Shown here: in pieces, positions 7,874 through 15,812 of the stretch
Layout: every line of letters begins with the position of its first letter
Position numbering within the stretch: position 1 is the stretch's first letter
Assembly (NCBI GenBank): GCA_947174725.1
Contig: CAMWKA010000003.1
Coordinates: forward strand, 1-18,407
DNA from: an uncultured Lachnospiraceae bacterium
GTDB lineage: Bacteria > Bacillota > Clostridia > Lachnospirales > Lachnospiraceae
DNA length: 18,407 bases
Direction of reading: 5' to 3'
Notes under the pieces: model-generated
What the model saw: only the letters and a program-made list of their open reading frames with translations
What the model was told of the DNA's origin: nothing
Database searches by the model: none
Made by a program: the position numbers and the translations under genes

Positions 7874-9841
7874 ATGAATACAGAATCAATTTATGAATTA
7901 CAGGATCGTCTTCGTGCGGCATGCATCGCAGGAACGAACCTTTTATCGGAGGATTTCAGGCTGAGACGTGCTTTTGAAGCATTTAAGCCGTTGGAGACAG
8001 CTTCGCCTGTTTTTGCAAAGGTTGGAGAACTGACAGAAAAGCTTTTATCGCCGGACTGTCAAAATCAGCAGGGTGCGCTGCTCGACACAATCACACTGGT
8101 AGACGCTGTCATCTGTACACTAGGGGCAGTGGATGTAAAGGGAGAAGTTGAAACAGCCGGAATCATCAATGCAGAAGAAAGTGCAGGCAGTTTAATTATT
8201 AATGCACCTTACTCCACATTGAAGGAATTGCTGGAAGCACTGACAACATCAGGCGGAGGACATTATGGATATGTGTGTGATACACATGAGAAGAACCCTG
8301 AACTTTTCCGGGATTACCGTGTAAAATATGCATTGGTACAGGCATTGGGAGCTTCGTATGCAGAGCTTGCAGACAAGGTGGAGCAATGGATGAAGGAAGA
8401 CAATGATAAGACAATTTTGCCGCTTTTATACAAGGATTTTGACCCGAAGGGAAAGAAAGAAATGGTTCGCCGCGTAAAAGTAATCAGCACACTTGCCGGT
8501 GCCAAAGCAAATGACTTTTATGTCAAGATGCTTGAGGAGGCGCAGAAGGATGTGCGGCTTGAATTGATTGATGCACTTCGCCACGAGCCGAAAAATATGT
8601 CACTGCTCCTTGATATGTCAAAAACGGAAAAAGGAAAAAACAAGGATAAAGTATTTGAAGTGCTCGCAGAGATAAAAAATGTGAAGGTACATGAATATTT
8701 TAAGGAGTTGGCAAAGAAAAAGCCGGAAATAGTCTTGAAATACCTGAAAAATACAACTGTGGATTGGTCATCGGAGTTGGTGGCAGACATTTGTAACATG
8801 GTGACTGAAAAAATTGACATGATTGACAGTGCCTCAGACGAAGAAAAAATAAAAATATCGGACACTTTGCAAAGTATTGTCAGAACAATTTTTGGAAAGG
8901 GAGGGGCAGATATCTGTGAATGCTATCGTAGGCTGCTTGCGAAAAAAGAAAAAATAAACCAATTGTTGAAAAAAACGTGGAAGAAACCAAAGTATGATTA
9001 TGAATATGATGTCTTTAAACGTGGTGTGCTGAATCCAAACAGATATACATATGACACAAAGGAGTTGGATATAGAAACGGCTTTGGGAAAAGTTCTTCAT
9101 CACTCACTGATCGCAAATCCTGATATGGATTTGCAGGCGCTTGCTGTGGAACTGTATCAGAATAAAAATGCGAAGGAAACAAATATAAAATTCCTTCCTG
9201 CTGTCATAACTGTAAAATTTTCAAATGATGAGGACTGTATCAAATGGCTTGAGGAACAAGTCACAGAAAAAATATTGCTCGTGCCAAAGTTTTCGCAAGA
9301 ACGCATGAAAGCAGTGATTGAGGCTGCCGCCTATGTCAGATGGGACGAAAGAGCGTGTGGTTATGAATTCTGGGGAAACAATGCAGATATTTATTATCCG
9401 GATTGCAGGGTTGTAAGAAGACCAATAAAGCTTTCATATGCGGCAAAAATCATGGAATGGCTGAAAAAACATGCGTCAGAGAGAGTTGATGATATTCTGG
9501 CACAATGGGTAGTATTAGATGATAAAGATATGTGCCGGGAGATGGGAGAATATTTTTACAAAAAGGCACTGGCTATCGCAGATAACCGCGATTATATGGA
9601 ATACATGAAAACATGTGGCTGGACAGTTTGCAAGGATTTAGGCGTAAAACGTGTAAAAGAGAAACCGGATATCTTATCATGGGCTCTGTACAGCTGGCTT
9701 ACCATACTGCCTGGGGGTAAGGAGGCAGTTATGGAAGAAATGAAAACAATTTGTGATATGGTTAAGAGCGGTAAATTAAAAGCAAGTAAGCTAAAAATAG
9801 AGGATTTGGAGAGAAGCATGACTGACTGGAACGGGAAGTAA
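7874..9841 (+). CDS. Large helical, HEAT-like repeat protein of the MoxR/VWA cluster
   Basis: The 655-residue soluble protein appears almost wholly alpha-helical. From about residue 170 to 310 it shows repeated helix pairs of HEAT type, for example the segments around VRRVKVISTLAG, VRLELIDALRHEP and KVFEVLAEIKN. The C-terminal half has Trp/Tyr-rich patches such as YVRWDERACGYEFWG. No enzymatic motif was found. HEAT-like proteins are scaffolds or adaptors, so it may bring substrates to the ATPase. Its place between SWIM and AAA genes resembles clusters in other phyla in which a DUF5691-type protein holds this position; that assignment is from memory and tentative. The chosen start uses the strong GGGGGGAGG site. 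The next gene begins 31 bases later. Confidence 0.72.
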   Translation: MNTESIYELQDRLRAACIAGTNLLSEDFRLRRAFEAFKPLETASPVFAKVGELTEKLLSPDCQNQQGALLDTITLVDAVICTLGAVDVKGEVETAGIINAEESAGSLIINAPYSTLKELLEALTTSGGGHYGYVCDTHEKNPELFRDYRVKYALVQALGASYAELADKVEQWMKEDNDKTILPLLYKDFDPKGKKEMVRRVKVISTLAGAKANDFYVKMLEEAQKDVRLELIDALRHEPKNMSLLLDMSKTEKGKNKDKVFEVLAEIKNVKVHEYFKELAKKKPEIVLKYLKNTTVDWSSELVADICNMVTEKIDMIDSASDEEKIKISDTLQSIVRTIFGKGGADICECYRRLLAKKEKINQLLKKTWKKPKYDYEYDVFKRGVLNPNRYTYDTKELDIETALGKVLHHSLIANPDMDLQALAVELYQNKNAKETNIKFLPAVITVKFSNDEDCIKWLEEQVTEKILLVPKFSQERMKAVIEAAAYVRWDERACGYEFWGNNADIYYPDCRVVRRPIKLSYAAKIMEWLKKHASERVDDILAQWVVLDDKDMCREMGEYFYKKALAIADNRDYMEYMKTCGWTVCKDLGVKRVKEKPDILSWALYSWLTILPGGKEAVMEEMKTICDMVKSGKLKASKLKIEDLERSMTDWNGK

Positions 9842-9872
9842 AAAAATTATTTTTGTTAGGAGAAGTGATAAA

Positions 9873-10955
9873 ATGAGTGAAGAAATATTAAGATTACCTG
9901 CTGAAAAATTGTTTCAAAAGGAAATTGATGTGTTAATTGCGGCTGAAAAAAATCCGGTTCCCACAGGATGGAGGATGTCGCCACAGTCCGTAAAGACATA
10001 TATCTGTGGCGGAAAGGTTGGAAAGACAGAGATAACGCCCAAGTACATAGGCCATGAGCGTCTTGTGGAAATCGCGATATCAACGCTTGTCACCGACAGG
10101 GCATTATTGCTTATCGGCGAGCCGGGAACGGCAAAAAGCTGGCTTTCCGAGCATCTGACAGCAGCTATTAATGGTGACTCCACAAAAGTAATACAGGGAA
10201 CGGCGGGAACGACAGAAGAACAGATTAAATATTCGTGGAACTATGCGATGTTGATTGCACAGGGACCGTCACATGAGGCAATGCTTAAAAGCCCTGTATT
10301 TAACGCGATGGAGACGGGAACTATTGCACGTGTCGAAGAGATTTCGCGCTGTGCTTCGGAGGTACAAGATGCATTGATTTCCATTTTATCAGAAAAAAGA
10401 ATCTCTGTTCCGGAGCTTGCAGTTGAAGTTGCGGCGAAAAAGGGATTTTCGGTGATTGCGACTGCAAATACAAGGGACAAGGGCGTCAATGAGATGTCCG
10501 CCGCGCTGAAACGGCGATTTAATATTGTGGTGCTTCCGGCGCCGGATGATCTGGATTCCGAGATGGAGATTGTCAGGACAAGGGTGACGCAATTGTCAGA
10601 AAATCTTGACCTCAATGCGAAGCAGCCTGCCGATGATGTTGTCGAAAAAGTATGTACGATTTTTCGGGAGCTTCGCTGTGGGGAGACGCTCGACCGCACA
10701 CAGAAAGTAAAGGGGACTTCCGGTGTCCTTTCTACTGCAGAGGCAATATCGCTTTTGTGCAACAGTATGGCGCTGGCCGGGAGTTTTGGAAACGGTACGG
10801 TTGCAAACGAGGATTTAGCGGCTGCCTTACAGGGCGCTGTCATCAAGGATGAGGACAAAGATGCGGTTGCATGGAAGGAGTATCTGGAAAATGTTATGAA
10901 AAAGCGAGGCTCCGAATGGCTTGGACTGTATAAGGCATGCAAAGAACTTGTGTGA
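9873..10955 (+). CDS. MoxR-family AAA+ ATPase (YehL-like)
   Basis: This 360-residue ATPase probably forms a hexameric ring that remodels a partner protein with its VWA protein, as in the RavA-ViaA or NorQ-NorD pairs. Walker A is GEPGTAKS (82-89). The Walker B position reads RVEEI (153-157), with Glu-Glu where most MoxR proteins have Asp-Glu. Sensor 1 is ATANT (196-200), and the arginine-finger region is KRRF (213-216). AGGAG stands upstream of the ATG. Length and neighbours match E. coli YehL, which is also followed by a protein of about 750 residues and a VWA protein. A 135-base structured gap separates it from the next gene. Confidence 0.92.
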   Translation: MSEEILRLPAEKLFQKEIDVLIAAEKNPVPTGWRMSPQSVKTYICGGKVGKTEITPKYIGHERLVEIAISTLVTDRALLLIGEPGTAKSWLSEHLTAAINGDSTKVIQGTAGTTEEQIKYSWNYAMLIAQGPSHEAMLKSPVFNAMETGTIARVEEISRCASEVQDALISILSEKRISVPELAVEVAAKKGFSVIATANTRDKGVNEMSAALKRRFNIVVLPAPDDLDSEMEIVRTRVTQLSENLDLNAKQPADDVVEKVCTIFRELRCGETLDRTQKVKGTSGVLSTAEAISLLCNSMALAGSFGNGTVANEDLAAALQGAVIKDEDKDAVAWKEYLENVMKKRGSEWLGLYKACKELV

Positions 10956-10958
10956 AAA

Positions 10959-11015
10959 AAACATTAAGAAACACTAAGGCAGCAAAAAACGCAGCCTAAG
11001 AGTTTCTAAATGTTT
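10959..11015 (+). repeat. 25-bp imperfect inverted repeat between ATPase and DUF5682 genes
   Basis: Arms at 10959-10983 and 10991-11015 pair at 21 of 25 positions around a 7-base AAAAAAC loop. All four mismatches (10966, 10973, 10976, 10981 and their partners) are A opposite A. It begins three bases after the ATPase stop. As RNA it would form a long hairpin protecting the upstream message or acting in attenuation; it could also derive from a small mobile repeat. Confidence 0.65.
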
Positions 11016-11017
11016 GG

Positions 11018-11044
11018 AAAAATGCCTGAAAAGCGGGCATTTTT
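11018..11044 (+). terminator. Intrinsic terminator inside the MoxR/VWA cluster
   Basis: AAAAATGCC (11018-11026) pairs perfectly with GGCATTTTT (11036-11044), giving a 9-bp stem whose 3' arm ends in T5. The A-rich 5' arm and T-rich 3' arm mean it could work in both directions. It would reduce read-through from the ATPase gene to the DUF5682 gene. Confidence 0.65.
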
Positions 11045-11058
11045 CATCTTGCTTTGAG

Positions 11059-11075
11059 ATTCCGCAGAGCGGAAT
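11059..11075 (+). promoter_or_regulatory. Small hairpin just before the DUF5682 ribosome site
   Basis: ATTCCGC and GCGGAAT form a perfect 7-bp stem with a 3-base AGA loop. It ends four bases before the GGGGG (11079-11083) that serves the next start, so it could affect translation initiation. Confidence 0.45.
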
Positions 11076-11090
11076 TATGGGGGTAGTTTG

Positions 11091-13340
11091 ATGAATCAGC
11101 CAAATTTTTTCGGAATAAGGCACTTATCGCCTGCCGGAGCATATTATCTGCGAAACTTTCTTGATGAAAAGAAGCCTGTACTTGTACTGGTTGAGGGACC
11201 AAGCGATTTTAATGATATGCTTTCCGATATGGTGCGTGAGGAGACAAAGCCTCCGATTGCGGTGCTTGCATATACAAAAGAGGCGCCTGTGCGTACCATA
11301 CTGTATCCTTTTGCAGAGTATTCACCGGAATATCAGGCAATTCAGTGGTGCCATGAGAAACATGTGGAATGTCGTTTTATTGACATGCCTTCGACGGCTT
11401 TTTTGGCGGATCGGGATTGTGACATGCCGGATACAGATGGGGAAGAAGATAGAGTCAGTGTCTATGAACAGCTTGATAAAAAAAGTGGTGAGGACGGGCA
11501 TGATACATTTTGGGAGCGTGTCATGGAACAGGCAGGCAGCATGGAGGCCTATCATCTGGGAGCAAACAGCTTTGGCGCCAATGTCAGAAGTCTTACGGAG
11601 GGAACGGAAAATGACTGGCCGGAGACAGTGCTCCGCGAGGCATATATGCGCCAGCAGATAAAAAATGCCGTGGATTCCGGTGTCGAGCCGGATAACATTG
11701 TTGTGGTGACAGGTTCTTACCATGTGGAGGGATTGAAAAGCTGGCAGGAGCATGATGAGGACTTGTCCCGGATGCCAAGGGTGGAAGCGAATCATACACT
11801 GATGCCATATTCATATTATCGACTTTCCACAAGAGCGGGGTACGGTGCCGGCAACAAGGCACCTGCTTATTATGCACTTTTGTGGGAAGGCTTAAACAGG
11901 GGAGAGCCGATGTATGCCGCGTACAGTTATCTCATTAAGCTTGCGGCATACCAGCGTGATAAGGGAAATCCTGTTTCGTCGGCATCTGTGATAGAAGCAG
12001 TCCGGCTTGCGGGGGCATTGGCACAGCTCAGAGGCGGCACCGTTGCATCTCTGAGGGATTTGCGGGATGCGGCTCTGACCTGTATCGGTGAGGGAAGTGT
12101 GTCAAATATTATACTGGCAACAGCGGATACAGAGATTGGAACAGCAATCGGGGCACTTCCTGACGGGGTGAGCCGCACAAGTATTCAGGAGGATTTTTAT
12201 AGAAATCTGAATGATTTAAAGCTTGAAAAATACCGCGATATCACGGCGCAGGATTTACAGCTTGACCTGCGCGAGAACAGGCGTGTAAAATCGGAAAAAT
12301 CAGCGTTTCTGGATTTATACCGTTCGTTTTTTATGCACAGGCTGAGGGTGTTAGGGGTAAGCTTTGCCCGGTATCAGGCAGTAAATCAGGATAATGCGAC
12401 ATGGTCAGAGCACTGGATTGTGCGCTGGACACCAGAGGCGGAGATAGAGCTTGTGGAGTCGGCTCTTAAGGGAGATACCGTTGACGGAGCAGCTTCCTTT
12501 GCCATGAAAGAACGAGTGGAGAATGCAGCAAAGATGGGGGATATTGCGCTTGTCATAGAGGATGCATGCTGCTGTGGTATGGAAAAAGCTGTCGGCTATG
12601 CGACTGCAGCGCTGCAAAAGATGGCCGTGGATGCAGCTTCTGTTGAGGATTTGGCAAAGACGGCACAAAGACTTTCCGTCGTGGTACAGTATGGAAATAT
12701 CAGGCGGATTGATGCTAAGCCGTTAGAGCCAATATTGCAACAGCTTTTTTACAGGGCATGTCTGATCCTTGAGGGAGCCTGTGTGTGCGATGACGCTGCA
12801 AGCAAGGGAATTATCACAGCGATAGAGCAGTTAAACAGCGCAGAGCTGGCACATGACTTCCTAAATCATGAGGAGTGGATAAAAACACTCGAAAATATCG
12901 CAAGAAGGGATGACCTGAACACAAAATTATCAGGCTTTGCGGCGGCAATCCTTTTAGAGCGCGGCAATCTGAGTACACAACAGTTACGCACAGAAGTGTC
13001 AAGACGTCTTTCCAAAGGTGTTCCGGCAGATTTGGGCGCCGGGTGGTTTGAGGGCCTTGCCATGAAGAACAGGTATGCTCTGATTGCAAGACTGTCACTA
13101 TGGGAGAGCCTGAATGAGTACCTTAAGACGCTGGATGATGAGGAATTCAAGAGAGCGCTTGTCTTTCTGCGACGTGCATTTGCAGACTTTACTGCTGTGG
13201 AAAAGGACGAGATTGCAGAAAATCTTGGTGAGATACTCGGATTGAATGGACAGGAAGTCAGTGAAGTGGTAAATGCCGTACTTGACGAGAGTTCACAGCA
13301 GATGATTGAAGGTCTTGAGGATTTTGACTTTGATACGTGA
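11091..13340 (+). CDS. DUF5682-type protein (YehM-like), putative TraB/TIKI-fold hydrolase
   Basis: The 749-residue protein has an N-terminal domain whose motifs fit the TraB/TIKI/EreA-ChaN superfamily. A first GxxH is at G8-I-R-H11 (FGIRHLSP), VEGP is at 34-37, and an R182-E183 pair sits in LREAYMRQQI. A second GxxH is at G208-S-Y-H211 (VTGSYHVEGL). In that superfamily the two His and the acidic residues bind metal or act in catalysis. Conserved-looking YPFAEYSPEY (72-81) and RFIDMPS (95-101) lie between. The remainder (about 330-749) is helical and unassigned. E. coli YehM has a similar length and neighbours. I chose ATG 11091 over TTG 11088; GGGGG lies seven bases upstream. The family call is fairly secure, the catalytic reading is inference. 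Confidence 0.82.
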   Translation: MNQPNFFGIRHLSPAGAYYLRNFLDEKKPVLVLVEGPSDFNDMLSDMVREETKPPIAVLAYTKEAPVRTILYPFAEYSPEYQAIQWCHEKHVECRFIDMPSTAFLADRDCDMPDTDGEEDRVSVYEQLDKKSGEDGHDTFWERVMEQAGSMEAYHLGANSFGANVRSLTEGTENDWPETVLREAYMRQQIKNAVDSGVEPDNIVVVTGSYHVEGLKSWQEHDEDLSRMPRVEANHTLMPYSYYRLSTRAGYGAGNKAPAYYALLWEGLNRGEPMYAAYSYLIKLAAYQRDKGNPVSSASVIEAVRLAGALAQLRGGTVASLRDLRDAALTCIGEGSVSNIILATADTEIGTAIGALPDGVSRTSIQEDFYRNLNDLKLEKYRDITAQDLQLDLRENRRVKSEKSAFLDLYRSFFMHRLRVLGVSFARYQAVNQDNATWSEHWIVRWTPEAEIELVESALKGDTVDGAASFAMKERVENAAKMGDIALVIEDACCCGMEKAVGYATAALQKMAVDAASVEDLAKTAQRLSVVVQYGNIRRIDAKPLEPILQQLFYRACLILEGACVCDDAASKGIITAIEQLNSAELAHDFLNHEEWIKTLENIARRDDLNTKLSGFAAAILLERGNLSTQQLRTEVSRRLSKGVPADLGAGWFEGLAMKNRYALIARLSLWESLNEYLKTLDDEEFKRALVFLRRAFADFTAVEKDEIAENLGEILGLNGQEVSEVVNAVLDESSQQMIEGLEDFDFDT

Positions 13341-13354
13341 TATATTATTTTTAC

Positions 13355-13365
13355 AAGGATGGGGA
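13355..13365 (+). promoter_or_regulatory. Ribosome binding site setting the VWA gene start
   Basis: AAGGATGGGGA ends five bases before ATG 13371. The earlier in-frame ATG at 13359 lies inside this site and has none of its own. Confidence 0.65.
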
Positions 13366-13370
13366 TTTGT

Positions 13371-14549
13371 ATGGATATAAAAGAACAAATCAGCAGATGG
13401 CGTCTGATTTTAGGACAGGAGAGTGAGAATCGGTTTTCGGGAATGACAGCTTTGTCACTGACGCAGGAACAGGATTTGATGGATCAGGCACTGGCTTCCA
13501 TATATAACCGGACGGAACTTGGCGGATTTGGAAATGGAAAACAAGGTGCGTCAGGCGCTGGTAAGGGGCCGTCTAATCCTCAGATTACCCGTTGGCTTGG
13601 TGATGTGAGAACACTTTTTGATAAGGAGCTTGTGACCGTTATCCAAAATGATGCAGTGACGCGCTGTGGTTTAAAACAGTTATTGTTTGAGCCGGAACTT
13701 TTGGAAAATATGGAGCCGGATATTGGTCTTGCATCTACGATACTGATGCTGAAAGACCAGATTCCAAAGCGGTCCAAGGAAAGTGTCCGCGAGTTTATCA
13801 AAAAGATTGTGGAAGAAATCAATAAGCTTTTGGAACAGGATATTCGACGTGCTGTAACTGCTGCGGTCAATAAGAGAAATCATTCACCAATCCCGTCAGC
13901 GTCGGCAATGGATTACAAAATGACGATAAGCCGCAATTTAAAGCATTACAATTTAGAACTAGGGACAATTGTGCCGGAACATTTCTATTTTTTTGATCGG
14001 ACGAGCACAACAGCGGCAAACAAGTGGAATATTATACTTGATATTGACCAAAGCGGTTCAATGGGGGAATCCGTCATTTATTCGTCGATTATCAGTTGTA
14101 TACTTGCAAGTATGTCAAGCATAAAGACGAGGATTGTGGCATTTGATACCAATATCGTAGACCTGACAGAAAAGAGCGATGACCCGGTAGACCTGCTGTT
14201 TGGTTTTCAGTTAGGCGGAGGTACGGATATCAATAAATCGATTGCCTACTGTGTGCAATTTATAGAGAATCCGTCAAAGACATTGTTTTTCCTGATATCA
14301 GATTTGGAGGAGGGTGGAAACAGAGCAGGGATGTTAAGGCGTATTGCGGATATGAAGGAGTCCGGTGTGACGGTAATCAGTCTGCTTGCGATTGCGGACG
14401 GTGGGAAACCCTACTATGATACGCAGATGGCACAAAAGCTTGCAGGGCTTGGCATTCCATGCTTTGCGTGCAATCCGCAGCTTTTGCCGACGCTGCTTGA
14501 GAAAGCGTTAAAAGGTCAGGATTTGTCCAAGTTTGAGAAGATGAAATAA
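13371..14549 (+). CDS. VWA-domain protein (YehP-like), partner of the MoxR ATPase
   Basis: The 392-residue protein has a C-terminal von Willebrand factor A domain (about 218-385) with a complete metal-ion adhesion site: D226-Q-S228-G-S230, T285 in GGGTD, and D311 in LISDLEE. The N-terminal part (1-210) is mostly helical, with a Gly-rich loop (about 50-68), and probably binds the ATPase or substrate. In MoxR systems the VWA protein is the adaptor that links the AAA+ ring to its target through Mg2+. Size and order match E. coli YehP. It is the last gene of the cluster, beginning 30 bases after the DUF5682 stop. No clear terminator follows. Confidence 0.9.
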   Translation: MDIKEQISRWRLILGQESENRFSGMTALSLTQEQDLMDQALASIYNRTELGGFGNGKQGASGAGKGPSNPQITRWLGDVRTLFDKELVTVIQNDAVTRCGLKQLLFEPELLENMEPDIGLASTILMLKDQIPKRSKESVREFIKKIVEEINKLLEQDIRRAVTAAVNKRNHSPIPSASAMDYKMTISRNLKHYNLELGTIVPEHFYFFDRTSTTAANKWNIILDIDQSGSMGESVIYSSIISCILASMSSIKTRIVAFDTNIVDLTEKSDDPVDLLFGFQLGGGTDINKSIAYCVQFIENPSKTLFFLISDLEEGGNRAGMLRRIADMKESGVTVISLLAIADGGKPYYDTQMAQKLAGLGIPCFACNPQLLPTLLEKALKGQDLSKFEKMK

Positions 14550-14597
14550 TAATTACGACTGATGGCATTTTTTTAGTACCAGATTGGAGAATGATTT

Positions 14598-15563
14598 ATG
14601 AAAAAGAAAATAACAAAAATATTGATATCAATTTTATGTATTATCCTAGTGGGATTTTGTGGAATGTCATATTATATAGGAACACAGGTATTTGAAGGCT
14701 CAACTCAATTGGTTACATGTGAGGATACTTCTCAGGTAAAAGATAGCTTTTGGGAAAAATATGGAATAGATTATCAGACATTCTGTAATACATATCAAAT
14801 AGAAAAATTAGAAATCACATCAACATTTGATGGGCATGTGATACCGGCAGATTATATTTATGCGGTTGGCAATGAGAATAATAAAAACAATCCCACGGTT
14901 ATTATGGTACATGGTCTGGGAGGAAATCGTTATTCTAATTATCCAATAGCAGAAATGTTTTTGGAAAAAGGTTATAATGTTTTGACTTACGATCAAAGAA
15001 GTAGCAATGAAAATACTGCTCAGTATACGACTTTCGGGTATTGGGAAAAATATGATTTGACAGATTATATTACATATATATCTGACTTGGCTCCGGATAA
15101 AGTGATAGGAGTGTGGGGAGCTTCTTTTGGTGGAGCAACAGCAGGATTGGCAATGGAAAATAAAGCGGTGGAAGAGAAAATAGATTTTTTAATTCTTGAT
15201 TGTCCGGTCAGCAGCATGAAATGGATGATAGAAGAGGAATTAAGGAATATGGATATTGGATTGCCGATTTCATACATGCTGTTTTGTGGAAACGCTTTGA
15301 ATAAGGCAAGATTAGGGTTCTGGTATGAGGATGCAAATGTGTGTCAGGCAATATCAAATGTGGAAATACCGGTATTAGTCATTAATAGTAAGGTTGACAC
15401 TGTAACGCCACAGTTCATGGGACAAGATATATATGATGCTATACCAAGCCCAAAGAAAATGATTTGGACGGTGGAGGATAGTGAGCATACTGATATGTGG
15501 CTGGATTATAATCAGGAGTATAGAGAGCAGGTTGATAGACTAATTAGCGAGATGGATAACTAG
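14598..15563 (+). CDS. Membrane-anchored alpha/beta-hydrolase (serine hydrolase)
   Basis: The 321-residue protein has a basic N-terminus and one hydrophobic segment (about 8-27), either a signal anchor or an uncleaved signal peptide, so the enzyme probably faces outside. The hydrolase core shows the oxyanion-region HGLGGN (105-110), the nucleophile elbow G174-A-S176-F-G178, the acid D267 in VINSKVDTVTP, and H297 in DSEHTDMW. The catalytic triad is therefore complete. Related proteins are annotated as BAAT/acyl-CoA thioesterase-like or peptidase-like hydrolases; the substrate cannot be told. It starts 48 bases after the VWA gene with TTGGAGA upstream, and may be read through from that cluster. 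It is more AT-rich than the preceding genes. Confidence 0.85.
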   Translation: MKKKITKILISILCIILVGFCGMSYYIGTQVFEGSTQLVTCEDTSQVKDSFWEKYGIDYQTFCNTYQIEKLEITSTFDGHVIPADYIYAVGNENNKNNPTVIMVHGLGGNRYSNYPIAEMFLEKGYNVLTYDQRSSNENTAQYTTFGYWEKYDLTDYITYISDLAPDKVIGVWGASFGGATAGLAMENKAVEEKIDFLILDCPVSSMKWMIEEELRNMDIGLPISYMLFCGNALNKARLGFWYEDANVCQAISNVEIPVLVINSKVDTVTPQFMGQDIYDAIPSPKKMIWTVEDSEHTDMWLDYNQEYREQVDRLISEMDN

Positions 15564-15606
15564 TGTGTGCTTATATGAAAATAGTGATGACACCACTCTC
15601 ATTTTT

Positions 15607-15623
15607 AACAGCAGCCTGTTTTT
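15607..15623 (+). terminator. Weak terminator-like hairpin after the hydrolase gene
   Basis: AACAG and CTGTT form a 5-bp stem with a 4-base loop, followed by T's. The GCAGCCTGTTTTT arm looks like the right half of a stronger terminator whose left arm (as AACAGGCTGC at 17497) has been lost here. Confidence 0.35.
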
Positions 15624-15693
15624 GGCTTACGGCGTTGAGAATGTAAACATGATGGGCCTGAACAAAGAATAATAAATTGAAGAATGGACAAAG

Positions 15694-15717
15694 AAAAATG
15701 AATGATATTTCATTTTT
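15694..15717. promoter_or_regulatory. Upstream TetR operator (O1)
   Basis: AAAATGAA (15695-15702) and TTCATTTT (15709-15716) flank a 6-base centre, and one more A-T pair extends the dyad outward. The same arms with the same spacing recur 50 bp downstream. It stands immediately upstream of the -35 of the TetR gene promoter, a usual place for an autorepressor site. Confidence 0.7.
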
Positions 15718-15720
15718 ATA

Positions 15721-15749
15721 TTGACTTTCAGTGATATGTCATTTAAAAT
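15721..15749 (+). promoter_or_regulatory. Sigma-A promoter of the TetR-hydrolase operon
   Basis: TTGACT (15721-15726) and TAAAAT (15744-15749) are 17 bases apart, five of six matches to consensus in each box. The -10 shares its bases with the second operator, so repressor binding there would block RNA polymerase. Confidence 0.75.
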
Positions 15750-15766
15750 GAAAATACATTCATTTT
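15745..15766. promoter_or_regulatory. Downstream TetR operator (O2) over the -10 and start region
   Basis: AAAATGAA (15745-15752) and TTCATTTT (15759-15766) are identical to the arms of O1 with the same 6-base spacing. The site covers the -10 and the expected transcription start. Confidence 0.7.
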
Positions 15767-15812
15767 TTCGTTTGTAAGAATGAGACTTTATGAAAATAGG
15801 AGAATAAAAAGT

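Noticed and set aside
10241..10942. 233-codon open frame on the minus strand across the AAA+ gene
   Set aside because: Antisense to clear AAA+ motifs; Ser/Ala-rich shadow translation with no recognisable domain.
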